From the NCBI GenBank assembly GCA_903813345.2, contig CAIIXF020000004.1, forward strand, positions 23,003,985-23,067,984: a stretch of 64,000 nt of DNA, read 5' to 3'. The notes below the pieces were generated by a model. It saw nothing but the letters and a program-made list of their open reading frames with translations. It ran no database searches and was not told the DNA's origin. Every line of letters starts with the position of its first letter. Positions within the stretch are counted from its first letter, which is position 1. Both the position numbers and the translations under genes were made by a program. Source of the stretch: Owenia fusiformis. Its lineage: Eukaryota; Annelida; Polychaeta; Sabellida; Oweniidae. Positions 1-9,540 of this stretch are shown here, one piece after another.

Positions 1-320
1 TCATATTTTTCACCATGGGCACTTTCTGGCCATCAATACAGTGTTTTTTATTAAAACAATATGTTTTCTTTCAAGTGAAGTCCCCATGATAGTAAAATAT
101 CATTCAAACTCTCTGAAAAATTAGGACCCCCACCTTCGCACTTTTTAAAAATGTTAGGCTCATTTTCTAAAAAGAGGATCTTGTTTTTCTCGATTTAAAC
201 ATATCAAAATATTTTTCTACACTGTATTAACGATTCCTGAAAAGGGGATGTGTATTGAAATCCGTTAAAGTTAAAGACCACATCTCCAACTATAGCCACT
301 ATACCGCCTTCCATATCGTC
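1..320. repeat. Dispersed repeat, also at 57,780-58,250
   Basis: Positions 1-200 match the reverse complement of about 58,010-58,200, sharing the context of the blocks AAAACAATATG and GTCCCCATGA. Positions 210-290 match 57,785-57,850 directly (TCTACACTGTATTA, GAAAAGGGGATG). One part inverted and one direct is what a TIR-bearing or rearranged element would give. A weaker relative lies near 14,430-14,500. No coding potential is seen. Confidence 0.5.
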
Positions 321-385
321 AATTAGAATTGAATTGAAATTGAGGTGAGTGCAAATAACAACAATGAAAAAAATTATGATTCTCT

Positions 386-878
386 ACACCCAAGTCACAT
401 TTGTCTTACGGCGGCCGTACGTCGACCGCAGATCAATTAAATCAGTGTATTTCTACGGCGAGCGTAGGAAAACTACGCTCGCCTTGCGGTCTCCGTACGG
501 CGTATCCAGTTTTTTACAGGCCGCAGAGTCGCCGTAGAAATTGTAACTCGGAGTTATAATATTTGTTCATTTCTGCGGTGCCTGTAGAAATCAACTGGCT
601 CAACAAGATTTAATCATTATTTGTCAATGTTTCACGAACACTTTTCATTTGATATTACATCCTAGCACTATGAATAACTTTTATAAATTGTCCTGATGTG
701 AATAAAATGAAAATAAGTATTATTTATTAACATAAATTTAAAATTCGCCGTGCGGCTGCCGTGGGAAATGTGACTGCAAAAGTATGAGAGCGCGGTAATT
801 CTACGGCGAGCATAGAAAAGCTACTGACCGCAGAAATGATAGACCGCACGGCGGCCGTAGGAAATGTGACGTGGGTGT
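386..878. mobile_element. GC-rich palindromic MITE
   Basis: The two ends are inverted copies: ACACCCAAGTCACATTTG on the left and AAATGTGACGTGGGTGT on the right, each followed inward by a GGCGGCCGTA block. The interior is rich in CGGC/GCCG palindromes and much more GC-rich than its surroundings. A partial copy of the same family lies in intron 1 of the first secreted gene (37,690-37,885). There is no transposase, so it is non-autonomous. The 62-codon ORF inside it is a by-product of GC content. Confidence 0.65.
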
Positions 879-880
879 TA

Positions 881-1802
881 GTAGTGCCCTGAAACACAAA
901 CGGGAGAAACAGGAAGAAGAAACGGGAGCGGGGCTCCTAGATATTCTTTACAGCCGGGCAGTACAGAAGCCTTATTCATAGCCAACGTAAATATTTCCAT
1001 TTACGTCCACGTAACTCAATTGTACGCTGGACATAAAAATATCTCTCCGTCGTATTAATAAACATATGCGGAAATTGGTGATCTACGTTTTACTTTCCGC
1101 AATTGACTTACGCAATGATTTTCAAGGAAAATGGTATATCCCGGACGGACAAGTGAACAATTTACAATTAATATTCAAACATCTGACAAAAAACTTGAAG
1201 TCAGTATTAGCTTATTTATTTAAATGGTAAAATATGCCTATCCTTAAGTTTCTGTAAAAAATTTCATGTCAATACCATAATGTTATGATACTTTTTTGCC
1301 TTCTAAAAAGGTTGCAAATTTTTTTTGGCCCACCCTGTATATTATTATTACAACCCTATCATGTATGTCACTATGGGAAAAGATAAGAAATTCTCATTTT
1401 CTCTGAAAACTTAACTTGATCGAATCTCAACAAGTTAAGTACATCATGTGGGATAGTATTGCTTGAATCCATGTTCAAAAGAAAGAACATGGGTTCTTAA
1501 ACAGGACATTAAAGCTTGACTAAGGCCTTTTTGAATTTTTTCGTTCGTACTAAAGACCGAAACTAGAGTACTCCAATGCAGTTTGGAACAGGTGGGGTAG
1601 GAGGTCCTATCAATTTATGGTCCTACTCTCCATTGATTTATATGGTGACCTCTTTCCTGAAGGGCCTTTAGAAGGGGAGACCATAATTGAATCGAATACG
1701 AACCTGCTGTCATTTGTAATACAGGTATCTAACTTAACCGTTGTCAGGGTGTTCAAATGTTGACATGAGTTAATCGGTTATGTGCGGACGTCAGTGAACA
1801 CA
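881..1802. other. Non-coding stretch, nothing recognised
   Basis: There is no ORF of substance and no RNA gene here. A short CACCCTGTATATTATTATTA block near 1,329 resembles the end of a TIR or LINE element but has no visible partner. Confidence 0.4.
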
Positions 1803-3617
1803 CTCCCGGTGTCCCAAAAAAGTGAGACACTTTTGACAAGTATTTTCTCAGCAACAGACAAGTTAAATTCTTTAAAAAAGATTACTGACGAAGTATAGGG
1901 TATCCACCCCATGCAGACAAATCGACTAAAGTTACATTCGTATGATGTGAGACTCGACATTCACCAGGAAACTTGAAATAATTTGTCACCCAAGGATCAA
2001 ATTAATTTTTTACTGCTTAATAAATGATGAATGACAGCCAAATTGCGTTTTATAAGTATGAGAATAGCATGATGTCTTGATATTTCAAGGTAACGTCGTT
2101 TGAAAAGTGATGGCGGTGATTGAAAAAACGATGTAAAGATAAAACCGCAACGAAACATTTGTAGATTTCTTTGAAGAACTAAAAAACATACATCACATAC
2201 CGAATTTTCCGAAACAGAAAAAAACATGACAATTAATATTTGAAACACAACATTACTGTAATTCGAACTTTTGATCGAACATCAGTATGATACTAGTATT
2301 ACTTTATAACCTCGAAGTACACATCATACTTATGTCTGATCATAAGTTCGAATAATAGTTGTGTTTCAAATATTAACTGAATGACATACACGAGACCAAT
2401 GTACCAGGGGTAATCGAACCTGCAGGCTTACTATCTATACATGTTTTTTTTCTTTGAAAAATTCGATATGTGATGTATATTTCTTGGTTTTTTAATGAAA
2501 TCTACAAATATTCCGTTGCGGTTTTATCTTTACATCGTAATTTCAATCACCGCCATCATTATTCAAACGAGTTACCTTGAAATATCAATACGTCGTGCTA
2601 TTCTCATACTTATACTCGTAGAACGCAATTTGACTGTCATTCACCATTTATTAAGCAGTAAAAATAAGTTTCTTTAAGGGTGGCAAAATGTTTCTAATTT
2701 CCCGGTGAAAGTCGAGTCTCGCATCATACGAATGCAGCGATCTGTCTGCATGGGGTGGTATCATTAGCTAGTGCTATGAATATGAGGAGTGTTGTCAAAT
2801 AAGAAACAGCATGCAAAAATATCCAATATCAACGGAGTCTGAAAGAAGAAATTTTTCCAATCAAAAATGCTTTTGTGTGTTTCTCCCAATGATATCGTTT
2901 CCCATGACATACGTATGCCGTCCTTTAATGCATGTTGGATGTAGTCTATTTACAGTGACATGACTCCAACTCTTACCCTTAATTCCTTTACGATTCTGGG
3001 CGATTGAACCCTTTGACCTAATCATAATTTTGTATTTTGTGCTATTAATGTACCCTTCTATAATGCCTTTGGGCGACTGAAGGGATTTATATTATGATAT
3101 TTTTATGAAGCAATAAATATTTCTTAATAAAAAAAAAAAATTCTGGGCGATTCATCTTCCACTCCATCCTTTCACCTTGTCGAACAATTTTCAATAGTAG
3201 CCGTATCGCTTTCACTGAAAGACATCGTTAACGTTAATCCTTCCAAACTAAAACTTTGGACAGAACGGAATTTGGATACAGTTAACAATGAAACAAATCA
3301 ATATACCTGACCCAGAGACAACCCTTTTTGAGACAAAAACTGATGCCAGTGTCAGGATGCCATCCCGGGATGCCATCACTTGATAGCTGGCACAAACGCT
3401 ATGAAGGTACCGGTCTCATTGCGCAGCTCTGATATTGGATTTTTGACACGCATTTTGAACTTGTCAAATTACTCACATAATATGTAACCAATCTCGTCCA
3501 TATTTGTACCACTAAATAAGGATTACTTGGGCTACTGGAGAGAAATTTCTCATGAATTCGAGTAATCTTATTGCGGAGGAAATATTTGTCAAAAATGTCT
3601 CATTTTTGGAACACCCG
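1803..3617. mobile_element. Long foldback (inverted-repeat) element
   Basis: Arms of about 220 bp at 2,009-2,225 and 2,445-2,662 are imperfect inverted copies around a centre near 2,335. The pairing continues outward (about 1,905-1,975 with 2,683-2,760). The outermost piece, with GTGAGACACTTTTGACAAG near 1,825, pairs with CAAAAATGTCTCATTTTTGG near 3,590, leaving about 750 bp of unpaired sequence on the right side. This is a foldback or TIR element that later received insertions, including the retroposon at 3,006-3,139. The apparent ORFs at 1,997-2,248 and 2,495-2,677 are mirror images through the palindrome and not genes. Confidence 0.65.
3006..3139 (+). mobile_element. Short poly(A) retroposon with 13-bp TSD
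   Basis: A 134-bp insert ends in an AATAAA-containing 3' part and a run of A. It is flanked by the perfect 13-bp direct repeat ATTCTGGGCGATT (2,993-3,005 and 3,140-3,152). Direct repeat plus A-tail is the signature of target-primed reverse transcription by a LINE machinery. The insert could be a SINE, a 5'-truncated LINE tail or a processed transcript; it is too short to tell. Confidence 0.8.
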
Positions 3618-3852
3618 ATATATTTGTGTTGGTTGTAACATAAACAAGAGTATGTACATGTGGGTTTAATGAATATGTCAAGGTCTTTTTTGGCATTTAA
3701 TTACAGAAACTTAACGATAATTGCATTGCCATAGTTCAATATTCCTTTAAAAAGATTTTGGCAAAAAAACATGTGAGGATGAATACTAAGTATTGGTATG
3801 AATTATCGCTTATTAAAAGATACGTGTGACCTCTCAAAGTTAGTCTTAAATA

Positions 3853-4880
3853 CTTGGGTGCATCAAAAAGTTTTGCAATTTTGACAATTTCTCAAGTTCT
3901 ACATTTAGTTCTGCTTTGAAATTTGGCACAATTATACATCATATATCTATACAGAATGTGTCATGATTTGGCTGCTCATCTGTGATTGGTTAAAAAGATA
4001 TGGTTGCTATGGTAACGGGACCCGAGGGTCCTCGGTTCCACCTAGAATATGTTAATTTCAAATTCTATTATGTTCTGTTATTATTATGATTCAGTCACCA
4101 AAATTACAGGTTTGTGTGTTTTTTCATTCCCCTTTTTCTATTTCTTATTGTTCTAATGACACAACCCAAGACTTATGACATATGGATTTACATTATGATG
4201 TAGATTGTGGGGAGAACTTGTGAATTCTGGCAACCATTTTGTTTCAAGTATATTTTTGGCTACAAACTCCACTTCCATATGGACAACGCAAGGCCCCATA
4301 CAAGTAGGGTGGCAATGGATGCTCTAGAGGACCTGGATTGAGAGCGTGTACCGCAGGCAGCTTACTCCCCAGACACATCACCATGTGACTTCTTCTTGTT
4401 CAGTCATATGAAGACGGGATTGAGGGGCATGCGCTTTGAAACCCAGGAGGAACTTGCTGCAGCCGTGAGGAAGCGATTGGCTGTTTTATCAGCAGGGGGA
4501 TTTCAGGCTGTCTTCAGAGACTGGGTCCACAGACATCAACAATGTTTGGCGGCTGGGGGCAATTATTTTGAATAATTTGAGAACAATGTTTGCAAAAATT
4601 GATAATAGGAATTTGAGAACAATATGAGACTAAACAAGGTGTTGGCAAATTGATGTCATTTATTCTGTTTATTGCGTAATAATAAATTTGCATGGAACCA
4701 TGAGGTTGCATCTTATGTTGCTATGACAACCATATTTTCTTAAAAAATGAAGATCCGGTCTTCACATTTTACAAGTATGTCCAAAAATGTATGATCACTG
4801 TATGTGCCAAATCTGATGACATAACTCAATATAGTTATTGCGATAGAGTCAAAATTGCAAAACTTTTTGATGCACCCAAG
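3853..4880 (+). mobile_element. Internally deleted mariner element
   Basis: Terminal inverted repeats of about 30 bp (CTTGGGTGCATCAAAAAG at the left, its reverse complement at the right) are flanked by TA on both sides (3,851-3,852 and 4,881-4,882). The element is 1,028 bp, shorter than the usual 1.3 kb of mariners. It keeps only the C-terminal third of the transposase (4,279-4,575), so it is not autonomous. Confidence 0.85.
4279..4575 (+). pseudogene. Mariner transposase, C-terminal remnant
   Basis: The reading frame begins MDNARPHTS, carrying the second catalytic Asp (DNARPH). It continues to YSPDTSPCDFFLF, whose final Asp is the third catalytic residue. Exactly 34 positions separate the two, the D34D spacing of mariner transposases. 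The frame ends in the family-typical GGNYFE and stop. One in-frame TGA interrupts it between the two motifs, and the N-terminal helix-turn-helix half and first Asp are missing. It is dead. Confidence 0.85.
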
Positions 4881-4882
4881 TA

Positions 4883-5637
4883 AATTCACTGTTTTTGAAC
4901 AAAAAGTCCTTCAAAAACCACTTTTTGAATTTAAAAAAACGTTTCACACTTTGATAACATTGGGTAAGATGTAAGCCAAAGTGGTTTAAACTTTCTATGG
5001 GGCTTTTAAGTTGATTTTGTTCATTCAGAATAAGTTAAGGTAATTTGGTTCTTAATTATTTCTTAGTCATAGAATTCCCGGTGTATGATGATCATGGAAC
5101 TGTACCAAAGCTGTCTTCCTTCTTGCGTTATTTGATGTAAAAATTATTAATGTTGACCGTTTACTAAGACGGGCCCTCGGGGACGGGCCTATGATCCCGG
5201 GCCTGTGATTTCATTTTTAAACAAATCAATAACTTTCAATAAATACAACACTACAGGACTAGAACACCATATTATACAACTAAAATTTTAAATAAGAATG
5301 TCACGTGACGTTCGCATCACTTATCGTGGAACTTGTCGTGAGTTGCGAATTTGTACGACAGACTTACGATTTTTATGGAAACGGATCTGTCGTAAGTCTA
5401 TGACAGTCGTAAGTTTGTCATAACTTTCCCCATTCCTACGACTGTCGTGGAGTTACGATATCGTAAGTCAACGACATTTTTGGAAACGACCCCCTGGAAA
5501 TTCGAAGAAATTATTGGATGCTTACGAAAAGGCTACTTAACACCCATATGGACATCTACTGGTTGATCTGAAACAAGAAACTCCCGAAAATATGAGATTG
5601 TACGATGTTGCTGCAGCTACTATTGAACAACCAATAG
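4883..5637. other. Non-coding; CGTAAGTC-rich inverted repeats
   Basis: Between about 5,320 and 5,495 the motifs CGTAAGTC, TTACGATTT and ACGACAGAC recur in both orientations and end in GGAAACGACCCCC, the look of a decayed MITE. Further on (about 5,490-5,699) is a degenerate reading frame with stops (GHLLVDLKQETPE and similar) directly upstream of the next ORF, probably part of the same broken element. Confidence 0.4.
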
Positions 5638-5712
5638 TCGTATCTTCGGCACTTTATTTCGCACGGCAAAGAGGACCAAACACCAATATATAGCACAATA
5701 CCGTGTAAAAGC

Positions 5713-6510
5713 GTGGATATAAGTAGAGGCGTAAATTTAAATCAAGAACCATTCGATAATATCAACCGAGCAAACTACAGTACAACACCCATCGCTGCAG
5801 AATCAAAGATGAATCCTGATCCGAGGATGTACTATATGGCGAATCCAACCATGTACAACACAATGAATCCAAGTATTGGTTACACGATGAACAATCAACC
5901 TAACATACCTGCCACGACAATGTCTACCCCTCATTGTACGGATTGTGGTGTAGTGATGTTGTCACCACTCGACGTGAGGGAACACAGGAGGCATTGTCCC
6001 GAATTGAGGGAAAGTGATGAAAACGATGTCATGAGATGTGATTTCCATACTGAAGACTTGAAGGATAATGTAACTTTGAATCGCATTAAAGATAAAGTCA
6101 TCGATGAGCTACAAGATGATTGGGATGAACTGGTCGAGAAGTATAAAGAAAGAGGAATGTCATCCAAAAAAGCGGTTGAAAGAGTCAGACAGAAATCTGT
6201 GTTTGGTGCCAGACAGCTATTCTTGAAACACTATGGAGAGCTTCTGTCATATATACTGGGGTTAAGGTACAGTGAAGTTCATCGTGATATTATGGATGAA
6301 GTGGAGGCACTATTGGCGAAAGGCATGACTCAATCAAGAGCAGTCAAGAAAACACTAAACAAATATTCATATTTGGCTTGAGAATTGTTCGCTGATGATG
6401 AATCTACAAGTGAAGAGTCCAGTGATGAACAACAACAACAATCAGATAATGAAAAACATTCTACGAGCGAAGATGAATCTGATAGCGAGAGAAATAAGGA
6501 CAATCAATGA
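5713..6510 (+). pseudogene. Zinc-finger/acidic-tail ORF with internal stop
   Basis: The frame is open from 5,638; the first candidate start, at 5,713, is GTG. It runs 222 codons to TGA at 6,379-6,381. The same frame then stays open for another 42 codons of very acidic Ser/Glu/Asp/Gln-rich sequence to a TGA at 6,508-6,510, so the first TGA looks like a nonsense mutation. Residues about 75-95 form a C-x2-C-x12-H-x2-H/C zinc-finger-like motif. The central part has two similar helical segments (KYKERGMSSKKAVERVRQ and LLAKGMTQSRAVKK), an internal repeat. It converges on the minus-strand ORF at 6,907-7,281. Function unknown; a relic of a large DNA element such as a Maverick/Polinton is one possibility. 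Confidence 0.45.
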
Positions 6511-6781
6511 TATACCCAGCAGAATGGATCTAAAAGAAACCCATTGTACGAGTTTTAGTAAATAAATAAATAAGTGTTTTTGCTTAAATTAATCTACCCT
6601 CTTTTAGAATTATAGCGTGCTACCTCTGAAGTATTGGATATACACTCCCTTCCACAATGCTTTGTTACAAGCAAATTCTCCCTTATATGTAAGAAAGTTA
6701 TTTATTATGATATAATGAATGTTTCATATAGTAACAAAACTAGAAAAATATACATTTATCACTGTTTTATTGCCTAATTCA

Positions 6782-6975
6782 AAATAGAAAAATGACAATT
6801 ATATCAGTCCTATTTCATTTTCCTCCCTCTCGCAGGGATACCTGGTGGTCTATACAAGTCCAATCTGTTTTTTCTAAAAAATAGAAAAATGACAATTATA
6901 TCAGTCCTATTTCATTTTCCTCCCTCTCGCAGGGATACCTGGTGGTCTATACAAGTCCAATCTGGTTTTTCTAAT
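6782..6975. repeat. 97-bp direct tandem duplication
   Basis: Two nearly identical 97-bp copies lie head to tail (6,782-6,878 and 6,879-6,975). ATGACAATTATATCAG recurs at 6,792 and 6,889. The right copy holds the last codons and stop of the minus-strand ORF, so the left copy is a duplicate of that gene's 3' end. Confidence 0.9.
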
Positions 6976-7281
6976 GTTTTTCTTCTTAAACACTGCTTTG
7001 GAAACAGCATCTTTACGCGGTTTCTTAAGTTTGTACACCTTAGTATGATAGGGATCATTTTCTTCCACCTTCTTCTTTTGATGTTCTATTTGGGCTTTAG
7101 CTCTGTCAACAACTGCTTGCATCGGAGATACCACCCGAACGGGTTCTTTGATGGCGCTGACAGGTACGTAGCTCGCACGATTTTTTCCGAAGCCTACTTG
7201 CGTCGACAGTCTATTCTCTCTGGCTGCTTTGATTAACCTGTGCCACTTTTCCGCGTTGTCTACATAGGGTACCAGCTTCAT
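6907..7281 (-). CDS. Small basic protein, unknown function
   Basis: An intact 124-codon ORF starts with MKLVPYVDNAEKWH. It has no signal peptide or membrane segment, and the C-terminal half is rich in Lys and Arg (KKPRKD, KKKNIRKTR, GRKMK). Basic tails of this type suit nucleic-acid binding or packaging. The N-terminal motif reminds me of small basic ORFs in large invertebrate DNA transposons or virus-like elements, but that is recollection, not a search result. The only neighbour is the convergent zinc-finger ORF about 400 bp away. Its start ATG lies in a well-defined frame and the stop lies inside the 97-bp duplication. It could be a surviving gene of a broken Maverick-type element. Confidence 0.45.
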   Translation of the reverse strand: MKLVPYVDNAEKWHRLIKAARENRLSTQVGFGKNRASYVPVSAIKEPVRVVSPMQAVVDRAKAQIEHQKKKVEENDPYHTKVYKLKKPRKDAVSKAVFKKKNIRKTRLDLYRPPGIPARGRKMK

Positions 7282-8710
7282 GGTCCTGTGATGTCTATAG
7301 TAATGTGAACGGGGAAGAAATGCGTTGAAACTGTTATCAGCCTACTATAATATTATATTGAGGAATCGAATTTTTAACTTTCTGTACTTAATCACACTGA
7401 CATCTATTTATATCATTGCGGAAGTTAACTCTGTGAAAGCATTGTCTGGATGGGCAAAACAGCCAGGATAGACATTGAGTGACGTAGGCTGTCGTATTAT
7501 GTTAATGTGGGTTGCTTTGACCTCCGGATTTACTGTTGTGATGGTATTTCCCATACTACGCTAAGAAAAACAAAAAAATCCGAGCATGTAGTGTACATAC
7601 GAAGAAATATATTTTTTAATGTTTGCTGTAATTTCCCGTGTCATTTAATGTACATACTGTATATCCATTTCACTATAGGGATTTTCAATCCATAGAAACG
7701 CTGACTATTGCTTGTAAAATTTAAGTAAGTATCTTCCATTTTATCGAGTCTAAACAACAATACATCCTAGACTAGTCATATGTGAAAGAATTGTCTTGAT
7801 TCTTTTCTACATGAATCTCGCCACTTCGTTAAGGATTCTTTATTTTTGTAAAATATCAGATTTCTTCAGAACTTTATAACACATTATTGTCCCGTTGTTG
7901 TGAGACTGTATACTTATTTTAATGATTTTGAAGTGAGAACTGGGACCAAAATATTTATATTTGGGTAATTAATCTTCAGATATATGCCAAGAATGATCAA
8001 ATAATTTATGTGTTTAGCTAGCTTATACATCAATAGTTTAGAGAATACATGACGAAGCGAATACTCTGAAACGCATTACAAACGTTTTGCCTATTCAAAA
8101 TCAAAGCAAAAGTATTCTTGTATTTCACCCGGCGTCGGAGAATACGTTCGAGAAACGTTGGTAGGATGTTGATATGTGACATACAGATTTCTTGCTGCGA
8201 TGGTATTCCCATACTAGGCAAACAAAAAACAAATATGTAGTAACAACGTTTCTATCTATTTCCATATCCATTGTAATGAGTGCCAAACCTCCATCCATTT
8301 TGTATTTTATAATCTAGGCTATATAGTCACTTTTTATAGAGGTAATAGGTAACAGATAAATCATTTGTCATTTGGTTTTATTATCTTATCAATTGTCTCC
8401 GAAAGTCAAACGAACGATCGGAGAGTATCAATCATCCTCGGAACACTGACGTCAAAAAGACGTTTGGATATCGTCTAAACGTTCGAGAATCGTTTTACTT
8501 TTACGAAACTGTATTACATACCTAGCGAAGCATTTGTATGGAAGTCAATGGGAAAGTTAGCGAGCTATATCCACCGATATTGCCCGATTACCCCGATATA
8601 GCCCGCTTACCTCGTTTTGATATTAGATTTCTTTAATAACCATGATAATATCATGACGTCACGTCATTGATACAAAGTAACCATGGGAACAAAGGCATGT
8701 AATACATCAG
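7282..8710. other. Non-coding; weak diverged direct repeat
   Basis: No convincing gene. A stretch near 7,535-7,600 (GATGGTATTTCCCATACTA) recurs near 8,197-8,240 (GATGGTATTCCCATACTA), hinting at an old direct duplication with a spacing near 650 bp. Confidence 0.35.
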
Positions 8711-8820
8711 TTATGTCACTATGACGTGAAATATGCCTTCGTTCTTGCCCAAATATAGAGCCTCCCAAGGTCGGCCTATATTGGGAGAACTCAGGCATAT
8801 TTCACGTCATAGTGACATAA
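8711..8820. repeat. Perfect 27-bp inverted repeat (foldback MITE)
   Basis: Positions 8,711-8,737 and 8,794-8,820 are exact reverse complements (TTATGTCACTATGACGTG at the outer edge) around a 56-bp loop. It is probably a very short MITE or the ends of a deleted element. The ORF passing through is not a gene. Confidence 0.75.
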
Positions 8821-9097
8821 CCTCTAAGTATCATTCGTATTTGACCAAGCAGAGCTTCTCATCCGAGAAAATTCACACTGACCTCACTCCGGAAGTCAAG
8901 CGACCAATCACTCATCCACGGAAGTCAACTCTTGCGTCACTAAAACGTTCGGAAATCGTCTGAACGTTCGGGAAACGTTAGGGAATCCCGTATTACGTTG
9001 GGGTACGGTCGAAAAACGTTGGGGAATCCCGTATTTCATCAGATTTCATCATCGGGTCCTATAGGACGGAACCATGAAATACGCACACTATACTACT
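8821..9097. other. Non-coding; ACGTTCG-rich repeats
   Basis: ACGTTCGGAAATCGTCTGAACG and related GGGAATCCCGTATT blocks recur several times here. A diverged copy of the block lies at 8,400-8,500 (CGTCTAAACGTTCGAGAATCG). This is a local tandem-like repeat with no gene. Confidence 0.4.
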
Positions 9098-9540
9098 CAC
9101 GGGTTTGAAACTGAACTCACAAGAGAAGAGGGACTTATGTATTCAAGAGGTTTTAAAATGTGCCTCTATTGTTGACTGACTGAGAGACAAATGGACAAAT
9201 CAATGATAACTAAAGTCGCTAAAAGTAAAAAAAAACGGATATAATATTTTGCCGATTTTTTGTAACTTTATTTCATACAACTAATTTTTACAGTTGCATG
9301 CCGTTTTACCATGCAGGACACCTGAAATTATTTATAAAGCTACCAAAGACAAAAATGGTGGCCCCTTTGAAAGAAGGTATGCTGTATTAATGAGATCTAG
9401 ATGTATTGGGTCGTTTTTATCTATTTTTATAAAAAATAATGTTTACATTTTTTGTCAGCTTGGGAGGAGCAGTTTCAAATGTGAAAAAGAAATGGTGTAC
9501 AGGGTGTTTCATATGTATGCACCCCCTCTTAAATCATATA

